A stretch of DNA of 64,000 nucleotides from Prorocentrum cordatum (Eukaryota; Sar; Dinophyceae; Prorocentrales; Prorocentraceae), in the NCBI GenBank assembly GCA_963575745.1, contig CAUYUJ010005002.1, positions 130,577 to 194,576 of the forward strand, read 5' to 3'. The position numbers and the translations under genes were made by a program. How positions within the stretch are numbered: position 1 is the stretch's first letter; each line of letters opens with the position of its first letter. The notes beneath the pieces are model-generated. The model was not told where the DNA came from, ran no database searches, and saw nothing but the letters and a program-made list of their open reading frames with translations. Shown here piece by piece: positions 26,757 to 37,199 of the stretch.

Positions 26757-26835
26757 GGGTGGAGGAGGAGGAGCAGGAGGAGGAGGAGGAGAAGGAGGAG
26801 GAGGAGGAGGAAGAGGAGGAGGAGGAGGAGGCGTG
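26757..26835. repeat. (GGA)n tract
   Basis: Purine run on the plus strand, opposite in strand bias to the pyrimidine run that starts 165 bp later. Confidence 0.93.
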
Positions 26836-26994
26836 GGCGGTTGTGCGCGGAGGGGCGGGAGGGCGGGAGGGGGAGGAGCGCCTGCAGCATGTTAACCAAG
26901 TTCTGTACCGCGAAGCGCCCCAAACGCGGCAAGGCCTGATGCCAGGGCGCGTAACAGACCGAGCCGTCCGGGAGGCAAAATATCTTCATCTACC

Positions 26995-27115
26995 CTCCTC
27001 TTCTTCCTCCTCCTCCTCCTGCTGCTCCTCCTGCTGCTCCTCCTGCTGCTCCTCCTCCTCCTCCTCCTCCTCCTCCTCCTCCTCCTCCTCCTCCTCCCCT
27101 TCTTCCTCCTCCCCC
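26995..27115. repeat. (TCC)n/(CTG)n tract
   Basis: Pyrimidine run with CTGCTG interruptions. Confidence 0.93.
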
Positions 27116-27227
27116 TCCTCCCACTCCAACTCCTGCTGCTGCTGATCACCCGCATCCGCATCTCTCCAGCTTCTCCTGCTGCCCCCTCCCTCCGCATCCT
27201 CATTCGGCTTGATTTATCATATCTTCC

Positions 27228-27900
27228 TCGCCCTCCTGATTCTACATGCCGTCATCCTCCCCACCCACCACTCCTCCTCCTCCTCCTCCTCCTCCTCCTC
27301 CTCCTCCTCCTCCTCCTGTTCATCTTCATCCTCCGCCGCATTCACATCCTCCTGTTCCTCATCACATGTGTGTTGCTGTTGCATATTATCCTTCTCCGCG
27401 CCGTCAGTCAACGCATACGCCGTACACACACACACACACACCTCGAGTATACACGTGGCGATTGAGACACATCCACTTCCTCCTCCTTCTCCTCATCGTT
27501 CTTATTAGGTTCATCCTCAACGTAATCCTCCCATCTCCTCCTGCGTATGTCTATCATCATTATCCTTATCATTGTCCTCCTTGTTATGCACCTCCTTATC
27601 CCCCTCATTCTCCACCTTGGCGTCCTCCTGCTCCTCCTCCTCCTCCTCCTCCTCCAACGAGTGGTGACGCTGATTATTCCCCTCCTCCTTATCATCATCA
27701 GCAACATCAGCATCAGCATCATCACCACCACCACCGCCATCATCATCATTATCAGCACCATCATCAATAGCAGCGTCATAAGCATTTGCACCATCATCAG
27801 CATCATCATCAGCAACAGCATCAGCATCAGCATCAGCAGCATCATCACCATCAGCATCAGCATCATCAGCATTAGCATCAGTATCATAATCATCAGCATA

Positions 27901-27934
<34 letters not shown>

Positions 27935-29200
27935 GCATCATCATCATCATCATCATCAGCATCAGCATCAGCATCAGCATCATCACCAGCATGGTCAGCA
28001 TCGTCATCATCAGCGCCATCAGCATCTGCATAATCCGCATCAGCATCATCTGCATCAGCATCATCATCATCAGCATCAGCATCTGCATCATCATCGTCAT
28101 CAGCATCATCATCCTCAGCATCATCACCACCAGCATCATCATTATCATCATCCACATCCGCCCCGTCATGCCCCCATCCCATCGAGTAGACACGCAGGGG
28201 AATACTCCACCTCTTCCTCCTCCTTCTCGTATTAGCCATCCTTATGCTCATCCTCCGCCTGCTCCTCCCCTCTTGTCCTCCTCCTCTTCCTCCTCCTGCT
28301 GCTCCTCCTCCCATTCATCCTCCTCCTCCTCCTCCGCCGCCTAGTCCTCCTCCTCCTCCTCCTCCTCCTCCTCCCACTCCAACTCCTGATGCTGCTGCTC
28401 ATCAGCATTCGCATCCCTCCAGCTTCTCCGTCCCCCCCCACTCCCTCCGCATCCTCAATCGCCTCGACTTTCCATATCCTCCTCGCCCTCATGATTCTAC
28501 ATGCCATCATCCTCCCCATCCGCCACCGCCTCATCCTGTTCATCTTCACCCTCCACCGCAATCGCATCCTACTGGTCCTCCTCCCATGTGTGCGTTTGCC
28601 GTTGCATACTATCCGGCTCCGCGTCGTCACACCACCCATACGCCGTACACACACATCGAGTAGACACGTGCATATTAAAACACAGCAGCGTTCTCCTCCT
28701 TCTCTGTTTCATTGTTAACATGTCCACCCTCAAGGTGATCCCCCTTTCTTCTCCTAGGCCTCCTGCGTATGCCTGTCATCAATATCCATAGCATTGTCCT
28801 GCTCGTCCTGCACCTCCTTATCCCCCACATCCTCCACATTGGCGTTCTCCTGCACCTCCTCCTCCTCCAACGAACGGTGCAACTGGTTCTCCTCCTCCGC
28901 CTCCTCATCATCAGCATCTTCCTCCTCCTCCCCGCCCCCCCCCGGGTCATCACACCCCCATCGAGTAGACACGCGGGGGGGGGCTACTCAACCTCTTCCT
29001 CCTTCTTCTCGAAGGAGTGATCCTTATGCTCATCCTCCGCCTTCTCCTCCCCTCGCCTCCCCATCCTCGTGTGTACACATGTCATCATCATGCCCGTCAT
29101 CATCCTCTGGGCCCGCCTCGTCCTACACTTCCTCCTCCGCCGCATTCGTGTCGTCCCGCTCCTCCTCCAACTTGTGTCATTGCTGCGTCTCCACGTTCTA
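27228..29200. repeat. higher-order pyrimidine/CAT module array
   Basis: 27228-27645 and 28488-28860 align over about 400 bp in the same order: GATTCTACATGCC, CCGTACACACA, CGAGTA(T/G)ACACG, CCTGCGTATG, CACCTCCTTATCCCCC. 28168-28270 matches 28950-29060 (ATCGAGTAGACACGC then CCTTATGCTCATCCTCCGCC). Between them lie long CTC and CAT tracts. Confidence 0.8.
27690..28165. repeat. (CAT)n/(CAG)n tract
   Basis: ATC/AGC trinucleotides on the plus strand. Confidence 0.93.
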
Positions 29201-29287
29201 CCCATAGACCCCATTATCCTCCCCTTGAGGATATTATTGCACTTGGGGGAGTGATGCACACCCCTGTCCTGCTCCTCCTCATCATCC

Positions 29288-30020
29288 ACATCACCACCAC
29301 CACCACCATCATCATCAGCATCATCATCTTCAGCATCATCATCAACATCATCATCATCATCATCATCAGCATCAGCATCATGACCGTATCAGCATTAGCA
29401 TCGTCCTCATCGTCACCGCCATGATCAACATCGGCATCATACTCAACAGCATCGTCATCGTCATCATCACCATCAGCATCATTATCATTGTCTAGTCATA
29501 ATCATTATCGTCACCATTTTCGTCATCATCACCATCATTATCAACAGCGGCATCATCACCATCATCATCATCATCATCATCATCACCAACCGCAGCATCA
29601 AGATCATCGTCATCGACACCGGAATCGCCATCGTCATCGTCATCATCATTGCGGTGGTCATTTAGCCGCAACATAAGTCAGAAATATCATAATCATCACC
29701 ATCACCATCATCATCACCACCAGCATCATCATCAGCCCCATGATCACCACCACCACCAGCATAATCAGCAGCAACCTCATCATCACCACCATCACCATCA
29801 GCACCACCACCATCATCATCTTCAGCATCATCATTATCATCAGCAACATCATCATCATCATCATCACCGTCACCATCACCTTCACCATAACCATCACCAT
29901 CACCGTTATCACCAGCAGCAGCAGCATCAACATCATCACCATCAGCAGCAGCATCATCAGCACCATACTTATCACCAACACCATCATCATACCATCAGCA
30001 TCAGAATCATCAGCATCATC
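29288..30020. repeat. (CAT)n/(CAC)n tract
   Basis: Degenerate CAT repeat. His-rich and Ile-rich frames are artefacts. Confidence 0.92.
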
Positions 30021-30179
30021 ATGTTAATCCGCCGACCCCTTGGGGTTCATCGGCGTGTGAGATGTTCCCCCTCCCCAAACCCCTCCCCCGGGAGCCCGGT
30101 CCGGTGGATTTGGGAGGGGGGGGGGTCGAGCCGGATCCCCCGGATGGGAACGGAGGGGTCATCCGCTCCCGAAAATCGT

Positions 30180-31312
30180 GCAAAACCTAGTGAAAATCGT
30201 GCAGGGACTCCTCTGGTGGCCTCGACATGGCTCTGGGACGCCCAACGAGCGCTCCAAGCCGCCCAAGGTGGCCCAAAGACGGGCCACGAGGCGTCCTCGA
30301 CGGCAGAAGAGGCCCCCTACGAGCCCCTCCGAGGGCCTCCGAGATGCGTTCCACGAGGGTCTCTAGACGCAAAAATTGGCCCATTCCCTTCGTGAAACGT
30401 ACATTTTTCACAAATTCGGCTTTGGGCCTTTCCGATGCTCCCCGACGGCCCCCTCCCAGACGGCCCCAGGAGCCTCGCAGGGGGTGCCCCACATACCCGT
30501 AAAGGGCCCCAAGACGGGCCAACAGGCCCAAGAGGGCTCAGAAAACGGCCCCAAGAGCGCTCCAGGAGCGTTCCGAGTGGCCTCCACAAAGCTCCACACG
30601 GTCCCAGACGGTCCAAGAGCGATCACAAACATCGACGACGGCCTCCCGACGGCTCAACAGGCCCCCAAGACGGCCCAAGAGGCATCCAAGATTCGCCCCA
30701 AGAGGCCCTCTAGACGCAACAAATCGCCCGTTCCCTTCGTAAAACGTATTTTTTTCACACGTGCGCCTTTTGGGGCGCCCCCCGCTCCTGGACGGCCCCA
30801 AAGCCCCCCAAACCCGCTCCCAGACGGCCCAAGACGCCTCCAAGAGGGTTCCCCATATAGCCCTAGAGGGCCCCAAGACGGGCCAACAGACGTCCAAGAC
30901 GGCCCAAAAGGGCTCCGAAAACGGCCCCGACAACTCTCCAGGAGCGTCCCGAGTGGCCTCGAAGAGAGCTCCACATGGCCCCCGACGGTCCAAGGGCGAT
31001 CAAAAACACTGACGACGACCTCCAGACGGCTACAGAGGCCCCCAAGACGCCCCAAGAGGCATCCACGATGCGCCATAAGAGGGCCTCTAGACGCACAAAA
31101 ACGCCCGTTCCCTTCGTAAAACGTATATTGTTTCTCGCACGTGCGCCTTTTGGGGTGTTCCCCGCTCCTGGGCGGCCCCAGAGCCCCCCAAGACCGCGCC
31201 AAGACGGTCCAAGAAGCCTCCACGAGGGCCCCGCGACAGCCCACGAGGGCCCCAAGACGGGTCAAGAGGGGCCGAGGACGGCCGAAGAGAGCCCCGAAGA
31301 CGGCGCGCGCGC
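30180..31312. repeat. tandem ~350-380 bp repeat, three units
   Basis: The word TAGACGCA plus CCCTTCGT(A/G)AAACGTA occurs at about 30364, 30711 and 31089 (spacing 347 and 378). Each is followed by GGCGCC/CGTGCGCCTTTTGGGG, blocks of GGCCCCAAGACGGGCC, and AGCTCCACA(T/C)GG. The Gly/Ala/Arg-rich frames across it look like repeat translation. Confidence 0.85.
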
Positions 31313-31323
31313 GCGACTCGCAG

Positions 31324-32091
31324 TCAAATTCCTCGCAACTTGCGTTGCTTCCCGCCGTGCTCGTCACTTGCTTCCGCAGGGCGTTTCGGCGGGTCTCTTC
31401 GAGGCGCCCGTCTCGCCTTATAGCACTTGGCGCAAACCACCAGATTGCCTCGGTGGAAATAATTCTTCGTCTGGTCTTTCGAGAGATGGCCGCCGTCAGT
31501 GAACGTTGGCTTTCATCCGTACTTTTTCACGGGACACGCGGAGCATTCCAACTTCTTCGCCATCTGCCTTTGCTCGTGGCACGCTCGGCACACCACCGAG
31601 CGATGGCCCGAACCCTTCCTGAAGAAGGCGTTCACTTGCTTATCTGTCAGATGCGTCCTGTCCGTGAATTCTAGCTCTTTCCCATCTGCTTTTTTCGGGC
31701 ACGCGGAGCACGTGAGCACTCGCGACTGATTGCGTTCTTCCTGGCACGCGCGGCACATGACTGGGCGATGGTCCGAACCCTTCGCGAAGAAGTGCTCCAC
31801 TTGCTTATCTGTCAGATGCGTCCTGTCCGTGAACTCCCGGCCTCTTCCATCTGCTTCTGTCGGGCACGCGGAACACCTGAACACCCGCGAGCGCTTGTGA
31901 TGCGCGTCGCACTCGCGGCATTTCACTGGCCTATGGCCTGCGCCCGTCTGATAATAGTGCTTGGTTTGGTCTGCTGTCAGATGCTTCGCGTCCGTGATTT
32001 CCCGCCCTCGGGCCCTGGCCGAAGGCCCCACCGGATCCACCTGACCCCGAAATCCCCCAGATCGCCTCCAGGTCGCGCCAAGAGGGTCCAC
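31324..32091 (-). CDS. Cys4 zinc-finger repeat protein (Stc1-like), internal TGA
   Basis: Minus-strand ORF of 192 residues to a TGA at 31513-31515. It holds three ~50-residue units of pattern [EF]TD-x-x-HLT-x-x-Q ... F-x-x-G-x-x-HR-x-V-x-CR-x-C ... C-S-A-C-P, with two CxxC pairs per unit and about 20-28 residues between pairs. A Cys4 zinc site of the Stc1 domain type (a chromatin/RNAi adaptor fold in fission yeast, widespread in algal and dinoflagellate predictions) is the closest family I recall. The same frame continues past the TGA with FTDGGHLSKDQTKNYF and VVCAKCYKARRA, a fourth unit, to a TGA at 31324-31326. The true stop may thus be a nonsense mutation or readthrough site. The start is uncertain: the upstream sequence is low complexity and the first unit begins near 32010. 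The role is inferred to be zinc-dependent nucleic-acid or protein binding; the target is unknown. Confidence 0.65.
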
Positions 32092-32099
32092 CAGGCGAC

Positions 32100-33000
32100 G
32101 AGACGACCCGCGAGAGCTCCAGGACGGCTCCCGAGAGGTTCATGGCGCGCCAAAACAGCCTCAGAGGACGCCGAGACGGTTCCGCTTAAGGTCAGGAAGG
32201 GCCAAGATAGCTTCACAATGGCCTGAAACGATTGAAGGTCACCCCACGGCCGCCCCTGACGGTTCCAAAAGACACCGCAAAGCAGTTCTGAGGTCACCAA
32301 GGGCATACCACAGTCCTCGGCAACAGATGGCGACGGCCAAGACGGCCGAAAAGAACACCCAGAGCGCCCCATGACAGCCCAAGAGAGGCCGATGACAGCC
32401 CAAGAGAGCCCCAAGACAGCCCAATACTGCCACAGGACGGCCTAAGGGGCCCCAAGGCAACCCAAGAATGCCCCCAGAATGGCCCAGGGGCCTCAGACCA
32501 CCCAAAGAGGCGACCAAACCACTGCGCGATTCTTCATAAAGGGTCGGCGGATGTGGGGTAAGCCTGAAGAATCGTCCGCCTTCTCCTCCCCTCTCCCACT
32601 TCATCCTCCTGTTTATACATGCCATCATCTTCACCTCCTCCTACTCCTCCACTTTCTCCTCCTCCTCCGCATTCGCGTTCACCTGCGCCTCCTCCTCCAA
32701 CTTGTGCTGCTGCTGCTCCTCGTCCTCCTCCTCCTCATTCTCCTCCTCCTCATCATCATCCCTCTCCTGGAGTAAACACGCGGGGTATTACTCCGCCTCC
32801 TCCCCTTCCTCCTCATCCTCCGCATGTCCTATCCTACCACATCCTCCTCTGCCCCAGTATTATCGTCACCTTCAGCCTCCTCCTCCTCCCTGAGGCGCGA
32901 TGGCGTAGTACTACAGTCACAGCCGATGCGCGAATAGTTGCATCAATGCTGAGGGCATCGGGTATACCTTTCTGAATCACTTGTTGTTACAGCAAGTTGT
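32100..33000. other. low-complexity and CTC repeat DNA
   Basis: 32100-32510 is a decayed CCCAAGA(C/G)GGCC-type minisatellite like 30180-31312. 32585-32900 is pyrimidine-rich and shares GAGTAAACACGCGGGG and CATGCCATCATC with the 27228-29200 module. No gene. Confidence 0.6.
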
Positions 33001-33605
33001 GATATTGCTATCATCCGATCGCCACGCGCGCATTGCCATGCTTCGTTGCGCATCCCGTTGTGTCGTTCTAGCCTGGAACCCCGTCGCTGCGGCTGGATGT
33101 CCCTCGCAGTGCTTGCCAGAACGAATTCCAAAGGTCCGGGGAGGATGACTTTGAGGCCCGACCCTGATCACTGGCGGCTGGAAAAAACGTCGACCACCTG
33201 TGGATGGACAATATGGCCCAATCCTTACATACCTGAGGGCGATTCTGATCACCCCCCCCGAAATCAACTCAACGTTGATTTCAGTATGGGTTGTGGTTTT
33301 GGGGTTCGGGTATTTCTACCACTCAAGCCCCATACATTGCCGCACGCTCGATATTAATCTGGAGGGTGCAGGGGGTCATCGTGCAGTGCAGGGTTCGAAC
33401 TTATTATCAAGGTGCGGTCTCTCGAGCATTTCTTGTTTTCCGCGGGGGCTGCTTCGGGGCGCCGAGAGAAGTGGCCGTAAACTGATGAGCGACACCGCGT
33501 GCGCAGTCTTGCGGGATCGGACGCCACCGAGGGCACACTCGGTAGCCCCTTCTCGGTGGGGGGACAGAGCCCCATTCGGCAAAACACCCCTCCGTGAAAA
33601 TGGCT
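33000..33605. other. unique DNA, no gene recognised
   Basis: Mixed frames on both strands; no motif seen. Confidence 0.4.
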
Positions 33606-33607
33606 TG

Positions 33608-33876
33608 AGCTGGGCGGGGCATGTCTCCCTACAGGCGGACTTTGGGAGACAAGTGAAACATAGTCAAAACAGATGTTTCAGCAACCATAATCATAAAAAC
33701 GTTCCCCGGCTAGTTTTTCGACTGTTCCCGACCGAAGGCATACCTCCTGGAAAGTACTCCTGACTAACGGCATTCTCCCTGCCAGAAGGCATACCTCCAT
33801 TCGGCGATGCCCGATCAGGAGGCACTTTTCCGTGACTGGTTCTACTCCTCCTGCAGAGTGGCATGCCCGACTGAAG
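33608..33876. mobile_element. degenerate TIR element copy 3
   Basis: Left arm GGGGCATGTCTCCCTACAGG (33617-33636) and right arm CCTGCAGAGTGGCATGCCCG then ACTGAA (to 33876) match the ends of the other copies. The outermost bases are decayed and no target duplication is visible. The interior carries a GAAGGCATACCTCC direct duplication (about 33735 and 33785), which lengthens this copy. Confidence 0.55.
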
Positions 33877-34037
33877 GCGCTCGGGACCACGCCCGGCGGG
33901 CGCAGGCCCTCGGAAAAAACTGCGGCCGCAGCCCCCGCTCGAGAGCCAACCAAAACGGGAGCAGTGCGCCACGGCAGACACGTGCGTCGCTCGTGGACAC
34001 GTGGCGGGAGTGCCCCGGCCACCACCGTGTCAATGTT

Positions 34038-34168
34038 GAGCTGCACTATCAATGCCTCGCTCTCCTGGGGCTTTGCTGCGTTCCTGCTCGTCAACAGTTG
34101 TCACGTGTGCGGAGCTACACTGTCAATGCCGCGCTCTCCTGGGGCTTTGCTGCGATCCTGCTCGCAAG
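34038..34168. repeat. 74-bp tandem duplication
   Basis: CGCTCTCCTGGGGCTTTGCT and flanking words occur twice, starting at 34038 and 34112. Confidence 0.9.
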
Positions 34169-34499
34169 GCGCACCGCCAGAGGCGGCGGAGAGCTTGAGA
34201 GATCCACCTACCAAACGTGCATCAAGGAACACTGTTATCAGAAATCTGGTGGCGGGAGGGGAATTGCTCAGTCGATCGTGGGCTTCGCGGGAAGTCCAAA
34301 GGCTCCGATCGGTGCCCGAGGTCGTCAGAGAAGAAGGCACCTCGGTGGGTCGCCTGTTCGCAGCCTGGTTTCTTGTTCGGTGTACCTGCTAATCGACTTG
34401 GCAGGGTGCGGACTTTGTCAACCTCCGACTTGGGAGGCCTCCCGAATGCGGTCCGAGCTGATGGGGTCGGAGGATCGCGCCGCATCCCCAATGCATCTC

Positions 34500-34612
34500 T
34501 GATACATCGTCGACGCATCGGCGACATCGGCGATGCATCGGCGCCGTCGGCGTGGAGGCAAAAAGGCTGCTCAGCGAGCCGCATCGCCGATGCATCGGCG
34601 ATGCGGCGCGAT
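34500..34612. repeat. ATCGGCGATGC cluster with 30-bp perfect palindrome
   Basis: CATCGGCG-type words recur about six times. 34578-34607 is a perfect 30-bp palindrome around CGCCGATGCATCGGCG. Related words occur at 39200-39215 and 44660-44700. Confidence 0.9.
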
Positions 34613-35060
34613 CCTCACCGATCCCATCTACTCGGACCCTATTTGACAAGGCCTGGAAAATCTCTCGGCAGCACAGACTCTTCATCCGCTCTGGAGGCGG
34701 CCAGGGGGTCTGCACTAGATGGACCCCAGGAAAATCGGTCAAGAGGGGGGGATGAGGACAAATCCACTCAAAATCGGGCCCCAAACCCCGAGATCATTTC
34801 CCAATGGCTCCAGAGCCCGGAAACGGCCTCCAAACGCCGAAAACCAGTGCTGGGCTCGGGCATTACTGAATGGGTGGGCCATTGATGGGGGGGAGAAACG
34901 GAAAGGTTTTGGGCCCCAGGGTGCCCCTTTGGGGCCCCTTTGGGGCACAAAAGGTGTACCTTTCTCCACATCCCACTTATTTGTCGACCCCCATTTCGCA
35001 ACGCCCGATGGGCCACCTCAGCCCCCAGCCAGCACCAGCCTGAAAACTCTCTTGTAGCGG
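34613..35060. other. unique DNA, no gene recognised
   Basis: A short Arg/Pro-rich frame (34719-35057) only. Confidence 0.4.
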
Positions 35061-35067
35061 CACGCAC

Positions 35068-35218
35068 ACACAGGGGTAGGGGTGGGGGGAAAGCTTCTTA
35101 GAAGGAGGCTGCTTCTTGGAAGGCGCCGGCCTTGCATCTGTAGATAAGGCCCGCGCCTTCTAAGAAGCAGGGGTGCTTCTAAGAAGCCTTCCCCCCTCCC
35201 CCTACCTGGTGCGCGTGG
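35068..35218. repeat. foldback element, family I copy 1
   Basis: Near-palindromic over about 150 bp. Left GGGGTGGGGGGAAAGCTTCT is opposed by right AGAAGCCTTCCCCCCTCCCC. The inner arms GGCGCCGGCCTTGCATCTG and TAAGGCCCGCGCCTTC also pair. On the minus strand it opens at CACCAG|GTAGGGGG, a plausible splice donor. Confidence 0.75.
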
Positions 35219-35257
35219 CCGAGACAAGTACTTAGAGGATAAGAAACTGCATGCACA

Positions 35258-35400
35258 TGCCGACTTCAGCGTTGGTTTCTGACACAGCGGGGATCGTTCA
35301 CCCTTGAACGATCGGCCGTTCCCGAAGCGTCAGATCGTTCTACATCGACCGATTCTGGGTCGCCGGCGGCGTTCAAGGTTGAACGCTGGCGGCGGGGTCG
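35258..35400. repeat. dispersed repeat R3, copy 1
   Basis: AGCGTTGGTTTCTGACAC, GGATCGTTCA, CCGATTCTGGG and TTGAACG(C) occur in the same order at 54270-54425, and partly at 54800-54925. Confidence 0.8.
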
Positions 35401-35403
35401 CCA

Positions 35404-35566
35404 ACGAACCATAAACTTTCGGTGGTCCGCGTAGATTTCTTCGATCGGCCCTGGGCTCCCTGGCGGCGCCTCCGGTGCCGCCAATGGCGCGCTCCGCGCG
35501 CCAGGAAGGGGAGTCCGGCGCCGATCCAAGATCCGCGCGGACCCCGAAAGCTCACGTTCATGCCGC
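35404..35566. repeat. foldback element, family II copy 1
   Basis: Arms around AACTTTCGGTGGTCCGCGTA and ATCCGCGCGGACCCCGAAAG enclose a GC palindrome (GCGCGCTCCGCGCGCC). The arm sequence matches the inner arms of 45271-45663. Confidence 0.72.
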
Positions 35567-35705
35567 CTGGTCTTCTTCGACCGCCGACATCGACGCCGAG
35601 TTTCTGTGGCTCACATCTCGCTGCTGCCCGTTTGCGGGAGGCCCAAGGCCGAATGTCCGGGGAGACCGAAAGGCTAAGGTGCCGATACAGCTACTCCCCA
35701 GGCCT

Positions 35706-35822
35706 CTCCCTGGGTGCGTTCTGACCAGGATTGCGAGGCGAATCCAGCGGTGGCGACGAGGGCGTCCCAGGAAGCCCAAAAAGGCGAAGACGAGGCAGGG
35801 GTAGCGGTACGGGTACTGTTTC
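35706..35822 (+). repeat. dispersed repeat R1, copy 3
   Basis: Third copy of the repeat at 13252 and 13846. Homology extends left to about 35660 with the 13960-14010 side of copy 2 (TACTCCCCAG, CCTCT). Confidence 0.82.
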
Positions 35823-35936
35823 CTCCTCCGAATGTCTGGAACACGCGCGTGCCAGGGCACGACAGCAGGTGCACGTGCGCCGCGCAGCCCTTCCGCGCGC
35901 AGGCAGTGCTCCGGCGTGATCGGCGGAGGAGCGCGT

Positions 35937-36012
35937 GCGGCAGGCGGGGGCCCACGCCGGGCCGTCTCGCGCTCCGCTGGCCACTGGCAGTCGGTGGCGC
36001 GGTGCCACCCCT
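35937..36012 (+). repeat. dispersed repeat R4 (pair with 36648-36722)
   Basis: GGGCCCACGCCGGGCCGTCT then CGCTCCGCTGGCCAC recurs at 36660 as GGGCCCACACCGGGCCGTCT. Confidence 0.85.
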
Positions 36013-36734
36013 CCACCGGGACTTGGGAGCCCCACGGAGGAGGAGAACAAACGAAAGAAAGAACGAACGCCGGACTCGCGCGTGCGCCGCGTGGGCGCCC
36101 GCGTGCGCCCGTTGGGGCGTGGCGGTGGAGGCCGCAGCCTCGATGCGGAAAACAGAAACTCAGGGGCACGTCAGGACGCAGCCACGAAGGAGGAGACGAG
36201 GATGAGGAAGGGGGCGGAAGAGGGGACGAAGGAAACAAGGGGAGGGGGGGTGGATAAGGAGGGGGAGGAGGAGGAGGACGACGACGACGAGAACGAACAA
36301 AGACACCCCGACACGACATCGAAGAGCACGTCACGTGGTACGACCCTCACTCACTTGGCAACAACGGCAACATACATCAAGACAACTCGCATGCGCCACA
36401 ACTTCTAGTTGCGGTGGTTTCTTGCGTAGTCATTGGCGGCGGGGCACGCGGCTTCGCTGCAACACGCAACCCGCAGCGTGTTGAATCGGAGCTCGACACG
36501 TGGATTGAAATCGTAGGTCTGGCGATCCGTTACGCTCTCCGAAACGTTGGCCTACACGTGCCGAGCCAACACGCAGCGTGTTGACACGGACGTTTCGAAC
36601 ACGGCACCTGTCACGTTTCAACCCGTGCGTATCAGGACAACCAAGGCATGCGGCAAGCCCGGGCCCACACCGGGCCGTCTCACGCTCCGCTGGCCACCGA
36701 CAGCTGTTGGCACGCCGCTGACCCACGGTAGGCC

Positions 36735-37085
36735 CTGGAATCCAGAGGTGCGAAAATCTAACCTCCGGAGGTTAGGGTTTCGCACCTCGGAGCTTGGAAC
36801 ACGAACCTCCGGAGGTTGGGTTTCGCACCTCGGAGCCTTGGAACACGGACCTCCGGAGGTTAGGATAGTGCTCCCCTGTGTGTTCCCTGTGTTCCAGTGC
36901 GTTCCCCTGTGTTCTCTCTGTTTCCCTTCTGTTCCCCTTGTGTTTCCTTTCTGTTTCCCTTGTGTGTCACTTCGGTTTTCCATGTCTCCCTTCTGTTTCC
37001 CTCTGTTGTCGTTTGTTTAGGGAAGTTCCGAGATAGGAAACCCTGACCTCCGGAAGTCAGGGTTCCAACCTCCGGATTCCAGCGT
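36735..37085. repeat. palindrome cluster around CCTCCGGAGG
   Basis: Perfect palindromes CTAACCTCCGGAGGTTAG (36758-36775), AACCTCCGGAGGTT (36804-36817) and ACCTCCGGAGGT (36849-36860), plus a near-perfect CCCTGACC...GTCAGGG at 37041-37062. TGGAATCC at 36736 and its inverse GGATTCCA at 37074 bound the cluster. The interior 36870-37010 is TGTTTCCCTT/GTTCCCCTGT repeat. Confidence 0.88.
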
Positions 37086-37199
37086 TTTCCGCTGACCCCC
37101 CCCCCCTCGGCAGGCCCCTCGCCCCAGCCCCAGAGGCCAGGTCCTCCGTCACGCACGTGGCGAACAGCGCATGCACCTCGCGGAGGGGACGGCTGCACA

